Source: Brachionus koreanus
Taxonomy: Eukaryota; Rotifera; Eurotatoria; Ploima; Brachionidae
Reading direction: 5' to 3'
DNA length: 64,000 bases
Assembly: GCA_016987375.1 (NCBI GenBank)
Contig: PJRA01000313.1
Coordinates: forward strand, 2,113,764-2,177,763
Below are positions 24,154 to 37,400 of the stretch, in pieces. Numbering within the stretch: the stretch's first letter is position 1; each line of letters opens with the position of its first letter. The notes under the pieces were generated by a model. The model was not told the origin of the DNA. It searched no databases and saw only the letters and a program-made list of their open reading frames with translations. The translations under genes were made by a program, and so were the position numbers.

Positions 24154-27100
24154 AACATAAATCTACTTCCGTTTCGTCTAATCAATTGTGTGTCGTTTTT
24201 TGAAACGTTGGGTGTTTGTTAAAAAAAGAAAAAAAGAGTATTAGACCAAAGCGTATAAACTAGTCCATCAAACTAATCGTTTAAGTAAACTATTATTTCT
24301 ACCCTTTTCTTCTTCGGATATCTAAAATGTTTACAAAACGAGTTTAAAAAATTGGATAAATAGAGAATCTAGTGATCACGTTTATCGAAATCCTTGCCCG
24401 AGTTTGGCCAGTTTAATCTTTGGACAAACGATTACACCGAGTTATAGAAATTTAGTGCAAATAGAAAAAAAATTGAAATGGTAAAATGAATTAAAAATGA
24501 AATTAAATTAAAGCAAATATGGGTTGCAACTTAAAGCCAAATAAAACAACAAAAAACAACAACATAATAAAGCAAATATTAAGTTCTTAAGAATCGAATA
24601 AGAAATTTTTTCTTTATTCTTAAAGCTAAATATTATTTAATATTAATAATAATAAGAATAATAAGAAGAAGAAATTTTTGTCAATTTTCCAACAAAAATT
24701 CATGCTATTCGAGATTAAATCTAGAGACCAATTTAAAAAATCAATTTACACAATAGTATATCTCAATCTAAGATCCTAATCCCTAGAGATGGTAATCCAG
24801 CTGAAGGACCTATGAAAATATCCTTTTACGAACAAATTTGTTTAACATTTTTTTTTCTATAGCCGAACCATATGCTTCATATTCATCCTTAATTTAACCT
24901 GTTCAAACTAAATAGTTTTCAGCATATGAAAAGCGCATATTGAGCACTATTGAATCCACCTTCTTATCTTATATCTGCTGGCTAGGTTGGCCAATTTAAA
25001 CTAGCTTGTTTGTCTGAAAATTATTCTCTAAGATAAAATTTAAAAAAAATTCTTAAATCTAGAAGGGCTATCACTGAAGGTATTTTAACAAAAAAAATCA
25101 ATAGTCTCTGAAAAAATTTGCATTTATTAATCCTAGTCTAGTTGATTTCTACGTTAATAAAAAAAAAAAATTTAGAAAATTATAAATTCAGCGTCGAAAT
25201 TTGACGAATTTTTGTTGTTATTGTGTTGTTGTACATAAACAAAAGCTCGGTTAGCAAAAAATCAGAAATTTGCACGCGTGAATTATTAGAACTTTTTTTT
25301 TTCTATTTTCAAAATTCAACTCATGAGCCTACTTAAATAAAAAAAAATTTGAGAAATTTCGAGCAAAAATTAGAAAATTATTTTCAAGCATAAATGCTCC
25401 AGTTTTGGATTACTAGATAGCTCTCAGTTCGTTTCCTTATCATTGATGAATTGAATTCAATTGCTAATTCTTCACTCAAATATATTAACTCATAAATAAA
25501 TACTTAATTTATTACGTAACAGGCCATGTTAGATCTAAATTTCCCAAGCCACAGTCAAATCTAATTTAAGCTGAAGAAAAATCATGATTACATCTGGCTT
25601 TCCTATTTCTTTAGCTCAGCTCACATAAGCTTTATTTGCTTGAAATTAGCAAAAAAATCTTAGACAAAAATTATCCACAGATGATTGCGTTTTGTTTCTA
25701 GTTTTAAATTTAGCCCGATCCACCCAAGTTAAGATAGTCAATTTGAAAAAAACATAGCAATAAAAAATTAAGTTCTCAAGAAAAAACAAATTGTTAGAGC
25801 TAATTAGATGCTAGAAAATAAAAACCCAAATACTTTTGAATTTTTGGCTATCTTCGATTCGATTTGAAGTATTTTGGGAAATCATCTTATAAAATTGGGC
25901 AATTTGCAAAAAAAAAAATGAATTAACATTCAAGCTAATCTAATGAGAAAAAATAGCTCTATTTTTTCATTTTTGATAAGATCGAATACAAATATTTGTT
26001 ACCTATATATCGGGCTATTTGAATGACAAATATTGGCATGGATTAAGTGTTGTGGCTCTAATCGGTGTAATTTTTTCGAAACACAGATGCTTTGAGATAG
26101 CCTTGAAGCTTGTTTTGAGAAAAATCATGAATCTAATCGAGCCTAATTTTGTAGATTATCTACGGCTATGCTTGAATTAGATACTTTGACTGTGCTAAGC
26201 TTCAAATCAACCGACCATTGCTAAGTAATTGGCAATTTTCAAGGTCCTTAGAGCTACCAATAAACTAACAATTGAAAAATAATTGAGCGACATAGTTATT
26301 TTTCGGCTAAGTTTGGACTTAACCCATTTTTTTCTTTATTTAAAAAAAAAAAACTTAAATAAATAAATTATATTTTTTTAAGAGAATTAATTTTAAATAA
26401 CCAAAAAAAAAACTCTCGTTTTGTTTTAATAAAAAATTCACCTGAATTAGTGCCTACTTAATTTAAAAAATAAATAGAAAATAAAAACATTTGATGATAT
26501 TATTTATTTTTAATCCTAGATAATTTTGTAAGTGCTCATTTAAAATAATGTAACTTGAACATAATTTGGTCATTATAGATGACCAAATTATTTTAAACAA
26601 CAATTTTATCAATTTAACGCTAAAGATACTTGGCATTTAATCTGTTGGCTTAATGCTCCAAATTGTTTTTATTACGGGCATTAAATTAATTGACCCGATA
26701 CGCTTTGTCCTATGAATTTAGCATTTATATCGTTTGAAAAATAGACGAGTTAGTATTTTTTTTTCATTTATGATTTGATATTGCTATCGCTCTATTTTAA
26801 AATTCATAATGACGAAACCAACAAAAGAAAGCTACTAAAAAATGATGTATTGAAAAGCAACAAGATATTCAATTAAAAATTTTCATCTTGCAGCATTTCA
26901 GTTGATTCAAACGATTAAATCTAATTAGGAAAAAAAATAATCACAAGTTTATCTTTAAAAAAAAATAAAATTAATTAATTATATTAATATTATTTAAATT
27001 ATTTGGAGATAATTTTTCATTTTATTCTTAAAATGTTGAAATTTAATATTAGCATAATGAAATAATTTGAATTTTTTGAACTAAATTATTCATAAAAAAA

Positions 27101-30100
27101 GATATTTCTTGACATCGGCGTTGTTCAATAGCAATGTTTACGACTATTTGACAAACTAACTCATTCCGAGATTCACCTTTAAAAATCTTAAAATATGTTA
27201 ATTATATATAGAAAAAAAAAGCAAAAAGACACAATTTTAATTTATTTAAAATAACTCTCGTAAAAGGGGATTGGCATTTTGTTCAGTAAGTATTATGAAT
27301 ATATGGTCAATTTTTCAATCTACAAAAAAAGTGCATTTTTTTTTATAGATTATAGTGACGAACTTAAAGCAAAATGTATTGATTCTAAAATTTATGACCG
27401 ATTTTTTATTATAATAGAAAACTAGGCCTCCATTTTACTTAAAAAAGGAGCCTAACTAAATAATTGAATTAAGAATAAAAGCAATTTTTAAAAATAAATC
27501 CAATGTCTTAATTTCATTCGAAATACCTTTAAATTAAAATTTCAAGGCTTTAAATTAAAAGCTCGCTAGAAAAAACAAAACAAGCATTTTACTGAAATTT
27601 TAGCTGTCAGCCGCTAGAAGCCTTTTTCAAAAAAGATTTGCTTTAAACAAAAAAAAATAAAAAACAAACTAATCGAATCACTTAAAATCAAGGATGCACT
27701 TGGTTCATGCCCACCTAGACCTGATTTTATTTGAAATATTTTAATCCATATCAAAAACTATTTCTAATCGCTTACATGTCTAGAGAATTCATGTATAGAA
27801 AGCAAAAATTCTATTCTAATTTAAAAATAAATATTTGAATTTAGAAGTATGTGAAAGGTTAGCAGTTTTCTAGAAAATGGCCTTATCAGCTTCATCTAAT
27901 TCGCTTAAGAATTTTAGATATTTTTCACATCAGTCTCGCAATTGATAAAGTTTTTCTTTAATGCTTTAGTCAAGGTAATCATAATGTCATTAAATACTGA
28001 TATGCTTTTTATTTGTTTTAAGGCTTAAACTCGCGTTTGACATTTATACATCATTCACAAAATAGCCATCTGAAACAGAAAAAAAATAAGTGATAAAATA
28101 AAAATCTAAGATTTTAGGAATAATATTTTAGCTTTACATTTAATACTCCCTAGTGAGAGTAAATTATAGCTAATCATACCTTAAAATAATATGGAAAACC
28201 AAAAGATAAAGCCTTCTATAGATAAAAAAAAAGCACAAGATTACTACGTGCATGATTTGAAATTAGAATTGTGACCAAGTCATGTAAAAATAATGGATAA
28301 AAATGACTTTGAATTAGTTATTAGATTAATTTAGTAAATATTTTTACTTTAGATAAATTGATATTTTCGAAATGCACCTTGTAATTAAAGTAGTATTTCG
28401 AAAATTTGTCTGGTTTACAAATTAATCATAGTTTTTTGCCCAAAATTTAAAATTTAAAAAATAAATTGTTTCTAAATAAGCTGTAAAATGGTGTGAATTT
28501 TTTATACCAGGTTTAATCATCAATAAATAATACAATTTGGATCTTTTTGTAAATTTCAATTTAAAAAATATGCTGATTCCCATTTATAAAACTAGCTTTC
28601 CAAAACTAAATTAAATTTGCATGTTAAAGAAAAATTTAGACAAAATTTAACAAAAATAGACATAAAATTTTAAAAAAACTAATGGATATTATAATTTTAA
28701 ATCATACTTATCTACAATAAATATTGCAACTTTTTTCTAAGCTTATTTAGAATAATATAGATTAAAACCTGACACACTCAAGCATTGTATGATTGAACTA
28801 TCTTTGTCGGACAAATTTGAGTTAAAAATTTTTAGCCAAAATTAGCAAAACAAACACTCATAAACTGTAATTCAAAATTTATTTACCTTCAGCAAAACGA
28901 GCAATAAAAACTAACAAAACTTATAAATTTCTATGAATTAAAATAGAAAACCTACAAAAACAACTTTTTCGATTTATTACGTAACATATTTGTTTGAAAA
29001 ATGCAAATTGGCTCCCCTCTCTACCCATTATTCAAATTAACTAAAAGGAAATTAAGTCTTAAATCAATTTTTCTTTTGATTTATTAACCTTTAGAGACGT
29101 TCAAATAAATCAAATCTTCAATATTTTAATTTTAAAAATTTGGCTTATATTTCAAATTTTATTAAATACTATTAAAATATTTTTTTGTATCTTGGATACA
29201 CCCAAAAAACTAAATCAAGCATTAAAACTTTTAATTTGAAATTATTAAAAAAATATTTTTTTAATAAGCCTGTTTTTGCGAATCTATTTTTAACTTTTTT
29301 TCTGAATGGCTAAAGTTTTTAGACGATTGAAGCATTTTTTTTCTCAAAATTTTACCTTACAAAAGCTCAAAACTCTTAGAAAATATTTTCAAATAAATGC
29401 AAAAAAATAAACTAAGTATTCTTATACAAATTCAAATATTGAAGTGTAACTAAACGAGTATGTTACATATCAACTAAGAGTTAAACGAAGAAATTTAATA
29501 CTCTGTCATCATTTTGATTGCATTATTAATTGCTTGCATCATTTGTATACAATTTAAAAAGAATTTCTTTAACTTTTATTTAAAAAATCGTAATTTATCA
29601 TTTTCTTATAAATTAATTAATTAAAACATAAAGCTTTTAAGAATTTATTGATAAAAATCGCTTTGATTAACTTCAGAAGGATCTAAAATACTTGTAAACC
29701 GACTTTGATAACTATAAAAAAAGTTTTTTTCAAAGTTTCTATTTTTTTAAGAGTAAATAAACATTTATTTCAATGGAAAAATATGCTTTTTAAGATGTAA
29801 AAAAAATGAAAAGTTTAGTTTATTTAAATTATCTATTCATTATGAAACTATTTTTGTGTTTATGTAAGTTATATTTTTATAAAGGGAAATGTTCAAAATA
29901 GCTAAAGGAAAATTAATATAATTAATAATGGTTTGTATAAATAAATTTGCCTCAGTTTACTTGAATAAATTTAATTCAGTCAAAATCGACACCTTACTGC
30001 TTTGAATTAAAAAAAAATCGATTTTAAACAGAAAAATTATTATTAGTAAATTTTACTAAGTATTGATATTTGAAATTTTGCCTTTTTATAATTCTTTTCT

Positions 30101-30600
30101 TAATTTGGAAAGATTTTAGACAAAATTTTTATGTCAAAAATTAACTCTAGTATTTCATTTTTTTCAAAAATTGTTCTAATATTTATTTATCCAAATTTAA
30201 TTTGTAATATAATCTGAGACTGATGGAAATGGATCTTAATCTTCTCCCCACTAATATCTTAAACTACATAAATCAAAATGAATATATTTTTACTCAAAAA
30301 AAATCGTAAATTTTGCTACTCCAATTTGTTTTTTTTTTGAAAAAACTGGAATCATTAATTGTTTGTTTTCATTCAAAACTAGCTTTATGATACCAACTTT
30401 TTATTAAATACTCAAATGATCAAGAATTTTATCAACAAGAGAAGAAAATAAATTTAAAAGAAATATATTCGATTGATAAGAAAAAAATTTAATTTATATT
30501 TTATTTTAACATTTTTTATCTGTTAAAAATTATTTACATTTCAAGTCTTAAAAAAATGAATAAAATCTAATTGCAATAATTTTAACTGTACAAACAATTT
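24154..30600. other. 6.4-kb region without a recognisable gene
   Basis: Lies between the start of the phosphatase and the 3' end of ANKLE2, both on the minus strand. It should contain the phosphatase promoter near 24154-24500. The rest is AT-rich with poly-A/T tracts, an AAT/AAG-type microsatellite near 24640-24675 and one strong hairpin at 26561-26591. No open frame resembles a protein and no tRNA or rRNA was seen. Confidence 0.5.
26561..26591. repeat. 13-bp perfect inverted repeat with 5-nt loop
   Basis: ATAATTTGGTCAT (26561-26573) is followed by five bases and then its exact reverse complement ATGACCAAATTAT (26579-26591). It could form a stable hairpin or cruciform. No gene is adjacent. 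Confidence 0.7.
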
Positions 30601-33308
30601 TTAGGCCAAATGAAAACTTTTAGATCTCATTACTATATTATTCTGTCTCATCGGAGTCCTCCACTTCTGCATTTCAGTTTGATTGAAATTTCTAACACAA
30701 TCAAACCATTCTTTAAGAAAAACATATTTTTCCTGGTCGATTTTGCAGTCTTGAATTGCCAAATAAACTGCTCTATCGAGTTTGGATGGAGAATTGCCAA
30801 ACATGAACAATTTGTTGCCTACGTCAATTGGTCTGCGAAAAAAATTCGATATTTCCACACATAAATTTTTGTCTTCATTTTTATTTCTAAATTCAAACGG
30901 GTTCATAGTTTTTCGTTCAGAGTTAGGTTTTGTTTCATTAAATAAATTTGAATTTAGTTTCATAGTTAAAAGATCCATGTCATCTTTAATTTGATTTTTG
31001 CTAAGCTGATCAATAACAGAATCATCTGCATCTCCATAATATTTATCATCATCGCTATCATTGTTCAGCAAATCGGGTTCTTCATCTTCATCGTCACTCT
31101 CATTAAACAAGGCTTTTCTTAATTTGTCGGTTTTTTTAGCAGGATCTCGCATTGACCATGGCGACATGTTTGTAGAGTTCGATAGAGGCCTGGTTGTCGA
31201 AGAATTATTTACAATTCTTTTAAATACTGGAGACATGTGAAAATTTTCAAAAAATTTAAACAAATTTAAAATATTCAATAACTCTTTTGAAGACTTGTAC
31301 AAATTAAAATAGCACTTCGAGGTTTTGTCCAAACGGGAAAGCTCAATTACAACACTCATATATTGGGTAAAATTTTTCATTATTAATTCCTCGTCGATAT
31401 TTTCCACCAGATTATTAATTGATTTTTTATCACAAAATTTTTTAATCCTAACAAATGTTTCAAATTTTGAACTCAATAAATTATCTTTTAGGTCTAAAAT
31501 TGACTTCAATTCACTAACAATTGTCAAAAATTGTTTTAGATAAGAAACAAACTTAATATCTTCATTATTTTCACTTTTTAAGCTGTTGTTATTTACACTG
31601 TCATTAAGAATAGCTTGAATGCTATCTATTTGAGAGTTGAATATGTTTAAAATTTTTTTTTGAATTAGATAAATTTCTAATTTTAGTTGACCATCAGCGG
31701 ATTTTAAATTGCAATAACTATCTAGAAAGGCCCAATATTCACACCATGGCAAATTCATTTCATCAGTCATTTTGCGTAAAATTCTTTCATAACCTTTGTA
31801 ATCATCACTGCGCAAAATATCTAAATTTAAAGGTGAACGTCTTAATTTAGCAGGTGATTTAAGTCGTTCATAAATTTCATTTGCTACATTTGGCGAAACA
31901 GGTCCCACATATCCAGCTAGTTTACTATTTGTTCTTGTCTTTGGAGAAATTAAATTTGCTTTTATGAAATCAGACTCGGATTTATCAAAAGTTGGCAAAA
32001 GTTTTGGACTCGGTTTATCAATTAGTACGTCACCTTTATCATCGTCTCGGAACATCGGAACATAAAAGCATTGTTCAAACAAATTTTTGATTAAATCGGA
32101 GTTTTTTTTTGCAGCCTCATTTGTCGCTTTGGTGCTTGATTTTTGGCATTTTTTAAAAATTTTATTCATTAATCTACTTTAGTTTAATTACCATATAATA
32201 TCGATGGGTACTTTGCCAAATTTATTCTTTGGATTTTTGCAGCAAATATCAACAGACAGTAAAAGTCGAGTTACTTCATATGAACCAAATTTTGTTGAAA
32301 AATGCAATGGAGTTTCATTCAACTTTTAAAAAATAAAATTAAATGTGATACAATTTGTTTTTAAGTCAAAAAAAAGAAGATTTTATGAATTTGATTAAAT
32401 TCTGGTTCATAAAATTTATATAAATTATTTTTCAAATAAAAAAAAAATTTAAAATTTAAAAATTTTTGACTTAAACTTTTTGACTTTTTGTTTTAGTCAC
32501 CCCTTTTTCAGGTGTATTTAAATAAAGATCAAGAATACGATGGGACCTTGTCTTAGATTGTTCTATATTGTCATTGGGATACATTTTTTGCATGAACGAG
32601 GAGCTGCTTAGTAGATTTAGAATAATCTGACAGAAAGCTGCACGGTTTTCTTTAGCACAAACATGAAGTGCATTATATCTGAATCCTTCCTTTTTTAGAA
32701 AAAAAATAAAATAAATTTAATTAAAGCAGAAATTTTACCTGATAAATAACTGGAGCATCACCAGCAGTAATCAAAAATCTCGGATTAGATAACAATTTAT
32801 CGCGAAATGGTTCAAAATTATTTTTTTCAATAAAAAGACGCATTTCATTTACTTCAGGCTTTCTTGGTGCCGAAAATGGAAGTCTTTCTGCATCTAGAAT
32901 CTTTTTTTTTGATAATTCATCTTGGTTTGAAAGGCTTTTTTTTAAAGTTTCACGTAATTGATTCTCTGTAGGTACTTGTCCGGATTGTATTTCGCTTAGT
33001 TCATAGCTAAATGCATAGGCATCTTGGAAACATCTGAATGGCTTAAACCTGCGATTATCTGGGTCTTGTTTACAAAGTTTCATAGCATTTTCTTTATTGA
33101 TGAAAATGCGATTAAAGACGCTCTGAATAGAAGTGGTTGGATCATTTTTATTAAGGATTTGAACTGCATAATATTGCTGATCAGGCAAAAGAGATCTACG
33201 TCCAGCTTTTTGAATCGATAGGTCATTTAGCTTATCCAATATATCTGAGTCTTCAACCAATACTGAGGGCTCCGTCTCCGAATCATAAAATTGGTCGTCA
33301 TCGTCCAT
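30601..33308 (-). CDS. ANKLE2: ANKLE2-like protein (ankyrin repeat, nuclear envelope reassembly)
   Basis: Four minus-strand exons, 33308-32739, 32689-32501, 32322-32192 and 32134-30601, join in phase to 807 aa. Similarity to human ANKLE2 runs almost end to end. It covers the viroplasmin-like block (YYAVQILN to RRFKPFRCF), the ankyrin region (NPRFLITAGDAP, RYNALHV, YLNTPEKG, ETPLHFSTKFG), a KLFEQCFYVPMF-type linker, the FAGPLSP-equivalent VGPVSPN, PWCEYWAFLDSYCNL, and the C-terminal KLFMFGNSPSKLDRAVYLAI. In animals ANKLE2 works with PP2A and restrains VRK1, so that BAF is dephosphorylated at mitotic exit and the nuclear envelope reforms. The model starts at an acidic MDDDDQFYDSE and lacks the transmembrane segment and LEM domain of the human N-terminus; an upstream exon could have been missed. 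A spliced 57-nt intron removes an in-frame stop between exons 3 and 4. Confidence 0.9.
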
Positions 33309-34476
33309 ATTTTAAATTGAATGAAAGTATGGTAATTAATTTTATTTTATGAAATATTAAAATTATTATTCAAATTATTCAAATTCATGATAGAAATTTT
33401 TGATAAAATTATTAAAAAATTTCGCTATTGCATATTCATTTAGGACAAAAAAAATTACAATTACTAATTTTAATTCTCTTCTTATCTTTTCAACATTTAA
33501 TTAAGTAATTATTAAAAATTTTAATAATATTTAATTAAATTACTTAATTAAATGTTATTATAAAATACTTACTATACATTATTACTAGATATTATTTTCG
33601 GAGATTTTTTTAAAAAATTTAAAATATAAATGTTAAGTCTAGATCAACTCACATAATTGAATGGATCAAGTTTTAGTTTATTTTTAAAATAAACCTAAAA
33701 TATTGACTTAAAATTATAGGTATTTAAAAGTTAATATTTGATACTAAATATTGTTAATTATTATACTTTGTATTCTATTATTAAATATTTTTTTTATGAG
33801 GATAAATTTCATGTGAAATTTATGCAAAATTTTCAATATAAAAAGAAAAAAATTGTTCTAAAGATGAAAAAAGTGAGAAAATTTATGATCACTAGAAAAT
33901 AAGATATAAATTTTTTTCTCAATACAAAGTTTTGTATGAAATTGCACGGTTTCATTTTATCATTTGAGTATCATAGAAAATTAAATTTCTTTTTTATGTT
34001 CATGATGATTGATAAAAGTCTTAACACTTAACACTGATTTCTTATTAAAATTTCAAATAAAGTTATTCAGATAAATTAAACATACTGTAAAGTTTACAAT
34101 ACTAAAAACACAAAACAAGTGGAATCATCTATTCTTTTAAAATTTGTATCTTTTTATGTGTCAAAAGCATAAATTGCTGAAAAGAAGGCTTTTGCCGTTC
34201 GGGCAAGTCCCGGAAAATTCCCAAATTTATTTTTCTAATAAAAAAATAGCATTCTTTTGAAAGAGTGATTTTTAAACTTTAACCTTCTAAAGTTATATTA
34301 ATTCAAAACGAATAGAATTAAATATTTTGCACTTTTTATGTATTTAAAAAAAATTAAAATTAAAAATTTGTTGTGAAAATTTTACTCTTTTTTATGAAGA
34401 ACAACTTTTAAAATTGAAATAGCAAAATTTTTATTTTAAATACAATTAATCTCAATTTTATTTAATTTTTAGGAAA
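33309..34476. other. Divergent intergenic region between ANKLE2 and TIMELESS
   Basis: 1.17 kb separating the two starts, so both promoters are probably here. A TTTTTAG just before the TIMELESS ATG (34466-34472) looks like a splice acceptor, which suggests a non-coding 5' exon upstream. A short GC-rich patch at about 34190-34216 (GCCGTTCGGGCAAGTCCCGG) stands out and may be a repeat scrap. No coding exon was seen. Confidence 0.45.
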
Positions 34477-37400
34477 ATGTGCTCTAGCCATGAAATACAA
34501 GCTACAATAAATGCAATTGGTTTTCTTGATGAAGGGGAATACTTTAAAGGGAATGATTGTTTAAGTAATAATAAAAAGCAGTACATAAACTTTTATTTAT
34601 AAAATATTCTACTTTATCAAGATGCTCTGAAAGATTTAGCTAGATATTTAAAAAGAGATGACCCTAATGAAAAAACAATAAGACGCGAACTGTTAAAAAG
34701 CGATGTTCTATCAAACGATTTGATACCTTTGCTAAAAATTATCAAACCAAAAAAAGAATCTACTCTGTTCGATATAGTTCTTCGTCTTTTGGTAAATCTA
34801 ACCCAATCAGCTCTACATTGTTTTGAACTCAAAGTGCCAGATGATAAATTTCATTACAATATATTTCTTGAGATTGATAACCAACTAAAACGTGTCAAAA
34901 AATCTTTTGCTGATGAAGCTTTTATTCGCGTTCTAAGTGAAAGAGTAGATGGGATAATGAGAAAAGAATGGCAAGATAGGCCAGAAGAAGAAGAGTTAAT
35001 TTTGGAGAGGATTCTTTTTTTAATCCGAAATATTTTGCTGATAAAATGCTCTGAAGACGATGCTGATAGATTAGAAACAGACATTAACTCTCACGACAAT
35101 CTTATTCTGTAATTTCTATATTTATAAAATTGATATACATTTATATTGATTTTTTATTGTTCAACAGAAACTTTTTCAAAACTGATCTAACAAATCATAT
35201 GATATATATTGCTCATTCAAGTATTAATAAAAAATATACAATTCACATATTAGAAATTATAACCTTAATACTTAGGGAACAAGTAATAAATTTTTATTGA
35301 TATGAAATTTTTTATAATAGTATTCTAGTCAGCCGAAGAGCTTTCAAAGGTGTCTGAAAGCGAAGTTAATCTAAAATCAAAACGATCTCAAGTGGAGAAA
35401 GAGCGGGATATTGAGTAAAAATTTCAAAATTTTACTTTATTATCATTATTATATATTTTCTAGTGAGCTTGAACTACTGCAAAGAAAAGATATACAGCAG
35501 CGAAAGCATAATCGATTAAGATTGAATCCAAGACATTCTAGGTTTATGGGTACATATGTAGCCATGAATATGAAGTCAATAAATGATGAAAATAAGCTAA
35601 TTGTTCACAAACATGCTAAAAATATGGACGATGCTCTAATGGACTCCAATAAAAAAGCAATGCGAAAGGCAAAAAATAAAATAGTCTTGGAGGTAATTAA
35701 TATTTTTTAATAACTCTTTGGTTAATTTTAGCATTTTTTTTAATTTATTTTCTTTAAGTAAATTCAGTAATCTTTAAGGAAATTAAATTTTAAAATTACA
35801 AATTAATTTAAAATTTTAATGACATTTTTTTAATAAAATAAGACTTTAAATTAAGAAATATTTATCAATGAAATTCTTTTTGAAATTGAACTGAAAAAAA
35901 AGAAGTATTTAATTTAATTAAGGATAATAATTTCAATGATTTGAATAAGTCCATAATTTAATTAGTAATTATAGATTAATTCAAAGTTTACATTTAATGA
36001 TAATAATCAAGTTTAAGATTTAATTTTTGGATAAGCAAAGTTAACTTTTTTTTTTTAATATTTGAATTTTTGCCTGTCTTTAAAAAAAATTTATTTTTTT
36101 TACTTATTAATTGATATCAGCTGATATAGAAAGGAACAAAAAAATATGATAATAACTGATATCAAATGATTTGATATTATAAGTTTACTTCTAGAAGTAA
36201 ATTAAATAAAATAATACTTGGATATTCCAGAATTGTTACAATCTATTCAAAGCACCATTCAATCAAAAAATCATGCTGAATTTTCATATCTAATTTAGAG
36301 CAATTAATGAGTTTAATTCACTACCCTTGATAACTGTTTAAAAACGGATAAGATAAAATAACTATTTTTATGTATAAAATATTTTTTAATCTTTTCTTAG
36401 GTATTCAAATACTTTATTACTTAATTAGTTATTGAATTTTTTTTTACTCAAGAATAATTTGTGGTAGTTGTATATTTGTTTTTTTGTTGTAGATTTGGAA
36501 TCCAATAAATAGTAGTAGTAGTTCTTGCTGCGACACCTAACATGTAGATTGTGTAAGCCCATCACCGCCAATTGGCCGTGTAGAGCTGTAGCAGCCGATT
36601 CTATTGAACTTATCTAAAGCCATTTTAAAATTAGCGGTTGACTTGGATTTCACCACATTTTCTGGCAATTTATTCCAATGCGGAACTACTCTGTTTGAGA
36701 AAAATACATGTCTGGCAGTTACTGCAGCCGCCAATTGTTTCTAATTTGAGCTAGGAAACTTTCTCTCTGGACTCTGATGCTATTTCCTCTTAATGCCCCA
36801 GCTGGTCCCTTGTTTTCTGATTTATTCACTAACTTCTTGACCAAGCTTATCTTTTCTATTCCATTCACTAATTTGTACATCTCAATCAAGTTCCCTCTCT
36901 CTCTTCTTTCACTCAGCTTTGTCAGTCCTAATTTTTTCAACCTCATTTCATACGGCATGTTTCTTACAGGCAAAGGTATTTTTGTTGCCCTTTCTTGCAC
37001 CTTTTCCAACGCATTCAGTCCAAATCGTTCTATTTATAAATTTTATTAAGTATCAAATTTCTTCAAAAATGTTTAATTAAGCTTGTATTCAAAAATCAAT
37101 TTTTATGAATTAAATTTATTTATTTTATAAAATTTAAAATAACAATTTTGCATAGACTCAAATTTTAAAAAAATTGAATTTAAAATATTTTTATTTAAAT
37201 TAATTTTTATCATAAATCTAAATGAAGATTTTTATTTAACACAATTGATAATTATAAATATAATTTTTAGAATGATGAACAACAACGAAAATCAGTTTTG
37301 TATATTAGAATTATATTGAAAAAGTTTTGTATATTATTTCTTCAAGAAGCATATGCCATATTCTTCAAAAATGTTAAAGTATAATTGAAACAACATTTTT

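Noticed and set aside
32135..32191. An apparent 15-nt ultrashort intron (GTAATTAAACTAAAG) in ANKLE2
   Set aside because: A normal 57-nt intron with the same donor and an acceptor at 32135-32136 keeps the frame and gives the length seen in human ANKLE2 before the FYVP motif, so no exotic intron is needed.
34617..35084. Antisense open frames within TIMELESS exon 2
   Set aside because: Shadows of a strongly conserved plus-strand exon; their translations are Ser/Arg/Leu-rich and match nothing.
36777..37049. 90-codon plus-strand frame in a TIMELESS intron
   Set aside because: Antisense to the LINE remnant, whose minus-strand motifs explain the sequence.
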